From the NCBI RefSeq assembly GCF_000472925.1, contig NZ_AXAS01000042.1:25340-89339 (forward strand): a stretch of DNA of 64,000 nt, given 5' to 3'. A model generated the notes under the pieces. That model searched no databases and was not told the origin of the DNA. It worked only from the letters and a program-made list of their open reading frames with translations. This stretch comes from Bradyrhizobium sp. Ec3.3. GTDB taxonomy: Bacteria > Pseudomonadota > Alphaproteobacteria > Rhizobiales > Xanthobacteraceae. Of the stretch, positions 16,159 through 23,787 are shown in pieces; position 1 is the stretch's first letter, and the number at the start of each line of letters is the position of its first letter. The translations under genes and the position numbers were made by a program.

Positions 16159-18017
16159 CGTCGCCCATTCAAGAGGCCGCCGCCGGGCAAATTGCGGTAT
16201 CCGCGGCCCCTGTCCTTTCCGTTCGCGATCTCACGACCTCGTTCAAGGTCGATGATGGCTGGAAAACCGTCATCCGCAATATTTCGTTCGACATCGCGCC
16301 ACGAGAGACGATGGCGATCGTCGGTGAATCAGGTTCGGGTAAATCGGTTACGTCCCTCTCGATCATGCGCTTGCTGGCGCCCCGATCGAGCCGCGTGGAC
16401 GGCAAAGTTCTACTGTCCGGAAGAAATTTGTTGTCTCTTCCGGAAGAGGATATGCGCCAGATCCGCGGCAACGAGATTTCGATGATCTTCCAGGAGCCGA
16501 TGACCTCGCTCAACCCGATCATTCCCATCGGCAAGCAGATCGCTGAAGCACTCACTGTCCATAAGGATATTTCCAAAGCTGACGCCAGAGCCGAAGTCCT
16601 CAGGCTGCTTGAAAAGGTTCGGATTCCGAACGCCAAGGGTCGATACGACGAATATCCGCATCAGTTTTCCGGAGGCATGCGCCAGCGCGTGATGATCGCG
16701 ATGGCGCTCGCGTCGAAGCCGAAACTCTTGATCGCCGACGAACCGACGACAGCGCTGGATGTGACCATCCAAGGCCAGATTCTCGACCTGATCAAGACCC
16801 TACAGGAAGAGGAAGGAACGTCGGTCCTCTTCATTACCCACGATATGGGTGTCGTGGCGGAATTGGCTGACAGAACCATCGTCATGTTTCGTGGAGATGC
16901 GGTCGAAACCGGCGCGACGGCCGACATCTTCCACCGTGGGAAGCATCCATACACTCGCGCGCTGCTTTCGGCCGTACCGCGCCTCGGTTCGATGGGCGAT
17001 CGGAAGCTGCCGCTGCGCTTCCCGATACTGGACACGAAGACTGGCGAACAACAGGCGCTTCCCGACGTCGCCGATACAGTCGCCAGAGGCAGGGCGCCGA
17101 TCCTCGACGTCAAAGACCTGACGATGCGCTTCAATATCCGCTCCGGGCTGTTCAGCCGCAGAGTTGGGGCGGTACATGCCGTTGAAAACGTGTCTTTCAA
17201 CCTGTTCGAGGGCGAGACGCTGTCGCTGGTAGGGGAGTCGGGATGCGGCAAATCCACCGCCGGCAGATCAATTACGCGACTGGTGAAGCCAACCGGCGGA
17301 AGTGTCGTGGTTGATGGTCAGGACGTGATGAAGCTTGACCATTCCGCACTTCGCAAGATGCGACGCTCGATCCAGATGGTGTTTCAGGATCCGTATGCCT
17401 CGCTCAACCCGCGTCTGAGCATCGGATCGGCGCTGGTCGAGCCGTTTATTCAACATCGGCTTGGCGCGGGCGTACAAGCTCGCGACAAGGCGGCAGTCTT
17501 GATGGAAAAGGTCGGGTTGTCGCCAGACATGATGCGGCGTTATCCTCATGAATTCTCCGGCGGGCAACGTCAGCGGATCGCGATCGCCCGAGCGCTCATG
17601 CTGGACCCGAAAGTCATCGTTGCCGATGAAGCGGTGTCGGCGCTCGATGTGTCGATCAAGGCGCAGGTCTGCAATCTGTTGCTCGATTTGCAGCAAAGCC
17701 TCAATTTGGCCTTCCTCTTCATCTCCCACGACATGGCCGTTGTTGAGCGGGTGAGCCACCGTGTTGCGGTCATGTATCTCGGCGAGATCGTTGAAATCGG
17801 ACCGCGCGCGGCTGTGTTCGAAGATCCGCAACATGCCTACACGAAAAGGCTCATGTCGGCGGTACCAGTGCCGGACCCTGCGCGGCGCAGGATCCGACGG
17901 GGCATCGCCGGTGACGAACTAAGGAGCCCGGTCCGACCGATCGGATATGAACCACCCGCAAGGCAGTACCGGGAGGTGTCGGAAGGTCATCTGGTCAGGG
18001 TGAACGGAGCCGATTGA
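16155..18017 (+). CDS. Fused double ATP-binding subunit (DppD-DppF type)
   Basis: A 620-residue ABC ATPase with two full nucleotide-binding domains. Domain 1 has Walker A GESGSGKS (~57-64), signature FSGGMRQRV and Walker B LLIADEPTTALD. Domain 2 has Walker A GESGCGKS (~355), signature FSGGQRQRI and VIVADEAVSALD. This fused arrangement is like GsiA, which powers glutathione import. It closes the seven-gene overlapping operon that begins at 10450. The fusion and the nearby gamma-glutamyltransferase suggest that the imported compound could be a gamma-glutamyl or peptide-like molecule. Confidence 0.93.
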   Translation: MTSPIQEAAAGQIAVSAAPVLSVRDLTTSFKVDDGWKTVIRNISFDIAPRETMAIVGESGSGKSVTSLSIMRLLAPRSSRVDGKVLLSGRNLLSLPEEDMRQIRGNEISMIFQEPMTSLNPIIPIGKQIAEALTVHKDISKADARAEVLRLLEKVRIPNAKGRYDEYPHQFSGGMRQRVMIAMALASKPKLLIADEPTTALDVTIQGQILDLIKTLQEEEGTSVLFITHDMGVVAELADRTIVMFRGDAVETGATADIFHRGKHPYTRALLSAVPRLGSMGDRKLPLRFPILDTKTGEQQALPDVADTVARGRAPILDVKDLTMRFNIRSGLFSRRVGAVHAVENVSFNLFEGETLSLVGESGCGKSTAGRSITRLVKPTGGSVVVDGQDVMKLDHSALRKMRRSIQMVFQDPYASLNPRLSIGSALVEPFIQHRLGAGVQARDKAAVLMEKVGLSPDMMRRYPHEFSGGQRQRIAIARALMLDPKVIVADEAVSALDVSIKAQVCNLLLDLQQSLNLAFLFISHDMAVVERVSHRVAVMYLGEIVEIGPRAAVFEDPQHAYTKRLMSAVPVPDPARRRIRRGIAGDELRSPVRPIGYEPPARQYREVSEGHLVRVNGAD

Positions 18018-18226
18018 GGTCCCCCTGTTCTACGCGTCGTGTCGAATGCGGCCGCGTGCTTGGAAGTTCGTGTCAAACGAACGCGACCGAATTTCACGCA
18101 AGCTCAAGAAGGTGGCGTATGGTCGGCGCCATACTAAACTCCGGCGCAGTCTCCCTGTCGGGGCAGCAGCTCAAACGTTGCACGGGGGTTGCCCCCCGCT
18201 TGACCCGCGGTGGAAAACTTCTGATC

Positions 18227-19813
18227 TCAATAACCAAGGGCGATGCCATCCCGACGGGAGTCAGCCCCACCTCTGAGAAGTCCGCGTTTGCGGTCGATCC
18301 ATATCGCCTGGGCTGTTCCGAGTGGATTTGACGCTCGCGTAGGAAGGTGCCCCAACGCACGAAGCCCCTCGACGATCTTAGCCGGAACGGTCGCTTCGAC
18401 CTCCAGTACGTCGCCGCGTGCGAAGATACGCGGTTGGTCGATCGCTTCCTGCACCGACATTTTGTGATCGAGTAGGTTCGACAGGACCTGGATCTGTCCA
18501 ATGGGCTGGAAATGCCCTCCTGTCACGCCGAACGACAAGACGCATTCGCCGCCTCGCGTCAGCATGGCAGGCAGTATGGTGTGCATTGGTCGCTTGCCAC
18601 CCGCGAGGACGTTGGGATGGCCGGGGTCGAGCACAAAGCCGAAGCCGCGGTTGTGCAGCAGGACGCCGCATTCGGGTGCCACGATGCCGCTGCCGAAATC
18701 GTCGAAGACAGAGTTGATAAATGAAACCGCGGTGCGATCTCTATCTACGACGGAGAGGAACACGGTATCTTTGTGTTCCGGCATTGTGATCGGCGTGATG
18801 TCAGTCAGCCGACCGCTCAATGATATCCGGCGAGAAAGGATGTCGGCACGGGCTGATGAGGTCATGCGCTCGACTGGCACATGCCCGCTGTCGGGATCGG
18901 CGACGAAGGCGTCGCGCTCCGCATAGCCAATGCGCGCGATCTCGGCCAAGAGATGGTAGCGCTCCACCGATACGGGAGCGAAGCCCGCGACGTTATGACG
19001 GTCGAGCAGACTTGCCATGGCTAGAGCAGCAACGCCTGAGCCATTCGGCGGACATTCCCACAGCTCCAAACCACGGTAGGACGCGGATATTGGCCGCTCG
19101 TAGCGCGGCCGGAAGGCAGCAAAATCCTCGACGGTATGAAAACCACCGAGCGAGCGCAGAGCCTTTACGATGCTCTCCGCAATCCATCCCTCGTAAAACA
19201 CGTCGGCCCCCTTTGCGGCGACATCCCTAAGGGTGCGGGCCAGCATAGGCTGCGTGTGCAAATCGCCCGGGGCCGGCGTTTCACCGTGGGGGAGAAAGAC
19301 CGCAGTCGTAGCAGCCAGACGAGAGAGCTTCGGCATCTGCCCCGCCCAGTCCCTCGCCAACCGCTCAGCGACAGGATAACCGTTTTCCGCAGCGGCGATG
19401 GCAGGTGAAAGGAGACGCGCGAGATCAAGCGTTCCGTGATCCTCGGCCAATCGGGCCCACGTTCGCAAGGCACCTGGAACAGTAACCGCGTGCGCACTCT
19501 CGGGGTCGAGTGTCGTTACGCCGGCTTCTGCGAGCCGTTCGACACTCGCGGCCGACGGCGCCGCTCCGGATCCGTTCAGCGCGATGATCGGTTGCCCTTC
19601 CCGCTTCAGCAGAACAAAGCAATCCCCACCCACGCCGGTCTGGGTTGGCTCAATGACAGCAAGCATAGCTCCGGCCGCCACGGCTGCATCTATGGCGTTG
19701 CCGCCTTCGCGCAGCACGTCGATTGCGGCCAGCGTGGCCAGCGGGTGCGGGGTCGCGGCCATTCCGTTGACGCCGAATGCTTCGGAACGTCCCGGCGATT
19801 GGAAATCTCTCAT
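18227..19813 (-). CDS. ggt: Gamma-glutamyltransferase-family enzyme, apparently cytoplasmic
   Basis: A 528-residue Ntn-hydrolase proenzyme. The N-terminus (GVNGMAATPHPLATLAAIDVLREGGNAIDAAVA) and the self-cleavage site with nucleophile Thr350 in KDTVFLSVVDRDR are visible; the small subunit follows with GSGIVAPECGVLLHNRG. It cleaves gamma-glutamyl amide bonds or transfers the glutamyl group. No signal peptide is present, unlike periplasmic Ggt, so it should act on imported substrate. It converges on the ABC operon (208-base spacer with no gene) and likely belongs to the same pathway. Confidence 0.9.
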   Translation of the reverse strand: MRDFQSPGRSEAFGVNGMAATPHPLATLAAIDVLREGGNAIDAAVAAGAMLAVIEPTQTGVGGDCFVLLKREGQPIIALNGSGAAPSAASVERLAEAGVTTLDPESAHAVTVPGALRTWARLAEDHGTLDLARLLSPAIAAAENGYPVAERLARDWAGQMPKLSRLAATTAVFLPHGETPAPGDLHTQPMLARTLRDVAAKGADVFYEGWIAESIVKALRSLGGFHTVEDFAAFRPRYERPISASYRGLELWECPPNGSGVAALAMASLLDRHNVAGFAPVSVERYHLLAEIARIGYAERDAFVADPDSGHVPVERMTSSARADILSRRISLSGRLTDITPITMPEHKDTVFLSVVDRDRTAVSFINSVFDDFGSGIVAPECGVLLHNRGFGFVLDPGHPNVLAGGKRPMHTILPAMLTRGGECVLSFGVTGGHFQPIGQIQVLSNLLDHKMSVQEAIDQPRIFARGDVLEVEATVPAKIVEGLRALGHLPTRASNPLGTAQAIWIDRKRGLLRGGADSRRDGIALGY

Positions 19814-19867
19814 GTTAGTCAGACCTTCGGGAGGATGGGACGCCGGTTGGCTCCCAACCCTTCACGT

Positions 19868-19909
19868 CCAAAAAAGGGCCGGGGCACGAGCCCCGGCAAG
19901 TTTGGGAGG
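19868..19909. repeat. Dispersed hairpin repeat, copy 1
   Basis: A 41-base sequence starting CCAAAAAAGG and ending TTTGGGAG, with a core stem GCCGGGGC-ACGA-GCCCCGGC and an outer CCAAA/TTTGG pairing. Nearly identical to 56378-56418 (two substitutions). It lies just upstream of ggt. REP-like or bidirectional terminator-like. Confidence 0.8.
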
Positions 19910-20110
19910 TAAGAAGTCGAACGCAGTCTCAGGAAACTGAGCTTGGTCTCAATTCAATGCCTAAAACCGCGCTCGCCAAACAGCGGATAGCTCCAGCTTC
20001 GCCGCGAGAATGTTTTCACGGAGGATCGGCTGCATTTGATCTTTCAATAGGCTAGCGCACTGCCAACAGAGCCTACCCGTAGTGCGTTTGATGGTCAGAA
20101 ACGCGTCGAA

Positions 20111-20210
20111 ATGCGCTCCTATTCTGCAAGAATGTTGCAGAATAGGGTCGGATTTCGCAAAGCCGCCACCTTGTGAGATGCCGTTCGATCATGAAGATGC
20201 AGGGATCGAG
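20111..20210 (-). repeat. Operator-like dispersed repeat, copy 1
   Basis: About 95 bases are roughly 75% like 29956-30050. Both contain an imperfect palindrome (here CTATTCTGCAA then TTGCAGAATAG, 7-base spacer) followed, ~30 bases on, by CTTGTGAGATG and GATCAT. The other copy lies just upstream of glcB; this one lies ~300 bases upstream of ggt and downstream of the truncated thiolase. Possibly a duplicated promoter/operator. Confidence 0.6.
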
Positions 20211-20311
20211 CGTGCATCTTCCGCACGAAAGCCTGCCCGACCCGCTCGATCGCATGTTCCCAAGGACTATCTTATCGCTATAGCAACATATCCACGCATA
20301 GCGATCGTGAC

Positions 20312-20404
20312 CTAAAGCGCGATGGAATTGGCGAAGGCGCCGTTGAAGGCTCCAACCGCTGAGCGTACGGCGCCGACGATCGCGATGTCCCTATCATCTA
20401 TCAT
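20312..20404 (-). pseudogene. Truncated acetyl-CoA acetyltransferase (thiolase) 5' end
   Basis: A 30-residue frame beginning IDDRDIAIVGAVRSAVGAFNGAFA matches the N-terminus of thiolases (VIVSAARTPVGSFNGA-type). It has an excellent ribosome site (GGAGGAATTCTC before ATG) but stops after FANSIAL. It directly follows lpdA on the same strand, so a thiolase was probably once the last gene of the pdh operon. Confidence 0.6.
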
Positions 20405-20436
20405 GAGAATTCCTCCCGAATATCGACGCCGCTGCG

Positions 20437-22185
20437 CTATTTCTTCTTTTGCGGCGGCAGGTCGGTGCAATGGCCCTCGAAGACCTCGGCCGCCATGCCG
20501 ATGGATTCGCCGAGCGTCGGATGCGGATGAATGGTCTTGCCGATATCGGACGGCTCGCAACCCATCTCGACCGCGAGGCAGATCTCGCTGATGAGATCGC
20601 CCGCATGCGTTCCGACGATCCCGCCGCCGATCACGCGGTGCGTGGCCGTGTCGAACAAGAGCTTGGTGAAGCCCTCGTCACGGCCGTTGGCGATGGCACG
20701 GCCGGAAGCGGCCCACGGGAAGACCGACTTGCCGAACTTGATGCCCTCGGCCTTGCACTGGTCCTCGGTCTTGCCGGCCCAGGCGACCTCGGGATCGGTA
20801 TAGGCGACCGACGGAATCTGCCGCGCGTCGAAATAGGATTTTTCGCCGTGGGCGACTTCCGCCGCGACATGGGCTTCGTGCACGGCCTTGTGCGCGAGCA
20901 TCGGCTGCCCCACGATATCGCCGATCGCGAAGATATGCGGCACGTTCGTGCGCATCCGCTTGTCGACGTCGATGAAGCCGCGATCGGTCACGGCAACGTC
21001 GGCCTTGTCGGCGCCGATCTTCTTGCCGTTCGGACTGCGGCCGACGGCCACGAGAACGAGATCATAGACTTGCGGCCCTGAAGGCGCCTGCTCGCCCTCG
21101 AAGGTCACTTCGATGCCGGCTTCGGTCGCCTTGGCGCCCACCGTCTTGGTCTTCAACATGACCTTGTCGAAGCGCTTTGCGTTCATCTTCTCCCAGACCT
21201 TGACGAGGTCCCGGTCGGCGCCCTGCATCAGTCCGTCGAGCATTTCGACGACGTCGATGCGGGTGCCGAGCGTCGAATAAACCGTCGCCATCTCGAGCCC
21301 GATGATGCCGCCGCCGATCACCAACATGCGCTTGGGGATCGACTTGAGCTGGAGTGCACCGGTCGAATCGACGATGCGAGGATCTTCAGGCAGGAACGGC
21401 AGCTTCACGGCCTGACTGCCGGCGGCGATGATCGCCTTGGCGAACTTGATCGTTTTCTTGCCGCCTGCGGCTGCGACCTCGAGGTGATGCGGATCGAGGA
21501 ACGTGCCGACGCCGGTCACCACCTCCACCTTGCGCGCCTTCGCCATGCCGGCAAGGCCACCCGTCAGCTTCTTGACCACGCCGTCCTTGAAGCCGCGCAG
21601 CTTGCCGAGGTCGACCTGCGGCGGACCGAAGCAAATGCCATGATCAGGCAGATGCTTGACCTCGTCGATTACCGACGCCGTATGCAACAGCGCCTTGCTC
21701 GGGATGCAGCCGACATTGAGACAGACGCCGCCGAGCGTGTCGTAACGCTCGACCAGCACGGTCTTCATGCCGAGATCGGCGGCGCGGAAGGCCGCCGAAT
21801 AGCCGCCCGGGCCAGCGCCCAGCACCAGCATGTCGCATTCGATATCCGCCTTGCCGGAGTAGGATGATGCAGAGGGCGCGGCAACGGGCGGTGGAGCGGC
21901 GCGAGCCGGCGCTGCGGGAGCGGGCTTGGGTGCAGCCACCTCTCCCGCGGCTTCCAGCACGAGGATTGCCGTTCCCTCGCTGACTTTATCGCCCACCTTG
22001 ACCTTCACGTCCTTGACCACGCCGGCGTGCGAGGACGGAATCTCCATCGACGCCTTGTCGGACTCGACCATGATCAGGCTGGTGTCGACCGCGACGGTCT
22101 CGCCCGCCTTCACCAACACCTCGATCACGGCAACATCCTTGAAGTCGCCGATATCAGGGACCTTCACTTCGATCTGCTGAGCCAT
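20437..22185 (-). CDS. lpdA: Dihydrolipoamide dehydrogenase (E3) with N-terminal lipoyl domain
   Basis: A 582-residue E3 that reoxidises dihydrolipoyl groups with NAD+ in the pyruvate dehydrogenase complex. Residues ~1-80 form a lipoyl domain (MVESDKASME, lipoyl-Lys). After an Ala/Pro linker the flavoprotein begins (LVLGAGPGGYSAAFRAADLG) with the redox disulphide GGVCLNVGCIPSK and the C-terminal HPHPTLGE His-Glu pair. Start 22185 is preceded by GGGAGGGG; the frame is open further upstream but overlaps aceF. It is last gene of aceE-aceF-lpdA. A lipoyl domain on E3 is found in several alphaproteobacteria. Confidence 0.95.
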   Translation of the reverse strand: MAQQIEVKVPDIGDFKDVAVIEVLVKAGETVAVDTSLIMVESDKASMEIPSSHAGVVKDVKVKVGDKVSEGTAILVLEAAGEVAAPKPAPAAPARAAPPPVAAPSASSYSGKADIECDMLVLGAGPGGYSAAFRAADLGMKTVLVERYDTLGGVCLNVGCIPSKALLHTASVIDEVKHLPDHGICFGPPQVDLGKLRGFKDGVVKKLTGGLAGMAKARKVEVVTGVGTFLDPHHLEVAAAGGKKTIKFAKAIIAAGSQAVKLPFLPEDPRIVDSTGALQLKSIPKRMLVIGGGIIGLEMATVYSTLGTRIDVVEMLDGLMQGADRDLVKVWEKMNAKRFDKVMLKTKTVGAKATEAGIEVTFEGEQAPSGPQVYDLVLVAVGRSPNGKKIGADKADVAVTDRGFIDVDKRMRTNVPHIFAIGDIVGQPMLAHKAVHEAHVAAEVAHGEKSYFDARQIPSVAYTDPEVAWAGKTEDQCKAEGIKFGKSVFPWAASGRAIANGRDEGFTKLLFDTATHRVIGGGIVGTHAGDLISEICLAVEMGCEPSDIGKTIHPHPTLGESIGMAAEVFEGHCTDLPPQKKK

Positions 22186-22201
22186 GCTGCCCCTCCCGAT
22201 T

Positions 22202-23767
22202 TCAGAACAGCACGCGCCGCAAATCGGCGAGCACGTTGGCGAAGTAGACGTTGAAGCGTGCGGCCGCCGCACCGTCGATGACGCGATGATCCCAGGACAG
22301 CGACAGCGGCAGGGTCAGACGCGAGGTCCAGGTCTTGCCGTCAGCCGAATGCTGCTTCCAGTAGCCCTTGCACACGCCAATGATCGCGACTTCCGGCGCG
22401 TTGATGATCGGCGTGAAGTAGATGCCGCCGATGCCGCCGAGCGAGGAGATCGAGAAGGTCCCACCTTGCATCTGGTCGGGCTTGATCTTGCCCTCGCGCG
22501 CGAGCTTGGCGAGCTCGTTCATCTCCTTGGCGATCTCCGGAATCGACTTCTTGTCGGCATCGCGGATCACCGGCACCATCAACCCGTTCGGCGTGTCCGC
22601 GGCAAACCCGATGTGCCAGTAGTTCTTGTAGACGAGCGTGTCGCCGTCGAGACTGGCGTTGAACTCCGGAAATTTCTTCAGCGTCGCGACGGCCGCCTTC
22701 ACCATGAACGGCAGGAGCGAGAGCTTCACGCCGCTCTTCTCCAGCTCCTTGTTCATCTTGACGCGGAACTGTTCGAGTTCAGTGATATCGGCCTCGTCAT
22801 GGGTCGTGACGTGCGGAATGACCACCCAGTTGCGGTGCAGGTTCGCCGCCGAAATCTTCTTGATGCGGCCGAGCTCTTTGCGTTCGACCGGACCGTATTT
22901 GGCAAAGTCGACCTTGGGCCAGGGCAGAAGGTCGATGCCACCGACGCCGCCGCCGCTTGCGGCTGCGGCTTGCGGCTTCGCCGGCGCGGCTCCGCCTTTG
23001 CCGAAGGCCTCGACGTCCTCGCGCAGGATGCGATCGTGATTGCCCGAGCCCTTCACCTTGCGGAGATCGACTCCCAGTTCGCGCGCGAGCTTGCGCACAG
23101 CCGGACCTGCATAGGCGAGTGCGAATGCCCTCTCGTCGACTGAGCCGGCAGGCGCGGCGGCGAGAGCAGCGGCGGGCGCAGGCGCCGATGCCGGCGCAGG
23201 AGCGCTCGTGGCCACGGCACCCTCGCTGGTCGCAAGCACGAGGATGATCGAGCCTTCGCTGACCTTGTCGCCGGTCTTGACCTTCACCTCGCGGACCGTG
23301 CCCGACAGCGGCGCCGGCACTTCCATCGTCGCCTTGTCGGACTCGAGCGCAATCAGCGGATCCTCGGCCTTCACGCTGTCGCCCGGCTTGACGAAGATCT
23401 CGATGACCGGAACGTCCTTGAAGTCGCCGATATCGGGAACGCGCACCTCGGCAAGGCCAGCGGGAGCGCTGACCGGCGATGGCGGCGCGCTGACGACGGG
23501 GCGCTTGTCGGATTGCTCCGCACCGGCGCCCTCGAACTGCACGATGACAGCGCCTTCGCTGACCTTGTCGCCGACCTTGACGACGACCGCCTTCACCACG
23601 CCCTCCCGCGGCGAGGGCACTTCCATGGTCGCCTTGTCGGATTCCAGCGCGAGGAGCGGATCCTCCGCCTTCACCTTGTCGCCCGGCTTGACGAATATCT
23701 CGATCACCGGGACTTCCTTGAAGTCACCGATATCGGGAACCTTGATGTCAATCACACCACTCATCAC
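22202..23767 (-). CDS. aceF: Dihydrolipoamide acetyltransferase (PDH E2), two lipoyl domains
   Basis: A 521-residue E2. Two lipoyl domains (about residues 1-80 and 105-185) each carry ESDKATMEVP with the lipoylated Lys, joined by Ala/Pro-rich linkers. A peripheral-subunit-binding domain follows (AGPAVRKLARELGVDLRKVKGSG), then the catalytic acyltransferase core with the SWDHRVIDGAAAARF active-site motif. It transfers the acetyl group to CoA. It lies 20 bases after aceE and 16 bases before lpdA, in one operon. The two lipoyl domains and the one in lpdA are strongly alike at DNA level. Confidence 0.95.
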   Translation of the reverse strand: MMSGVIDIKVPDIGDFKEVPVIEIFVKPGDKVKAEDPLLALESDKATMEVPSPREGVVKAVVVKVGDKVSEGAVIVQFEGAGAEQSDKRPVVSAPPSPVSAPAGLAEVRVPDIGDFKDVPVIEIFVKPGDSVKAEDPLIALESDKATMEVPAPLSGTVREVKVKTGDKVSEGSIILVLATSEGAVATSAPAPASAPAPAAALAAAPAGSVDERAFALAYAGPAVRKLARELGVDLRKVKGSGNHDRILREDVEAFGKGGAAPAKPQAAAASGGGVGGIDLLPWPKVDFAKYGPVERKELGRIKKISAANLHRNWVVIPHVTTHDEADITELEQFRVKMNKELEKSGVKLSLLPFMVKAAVATLKKFPEFNASLDGDTLVYKNYWHIGFAADTPNGLMVPVIRDADKKSIPEIAKEMNELAKLAREGKIKPDQMQGGTFSISSLGGIGGIYFTPIINAPEVAIIGVCKGYWKQHSADGKTWTSRLTLPLSLSWDHRVIDGAAAARFNVYFANVLADLRRVLF

Positions 23768-23787
23768 TCTGCCCTCGGCTCCGCTGA

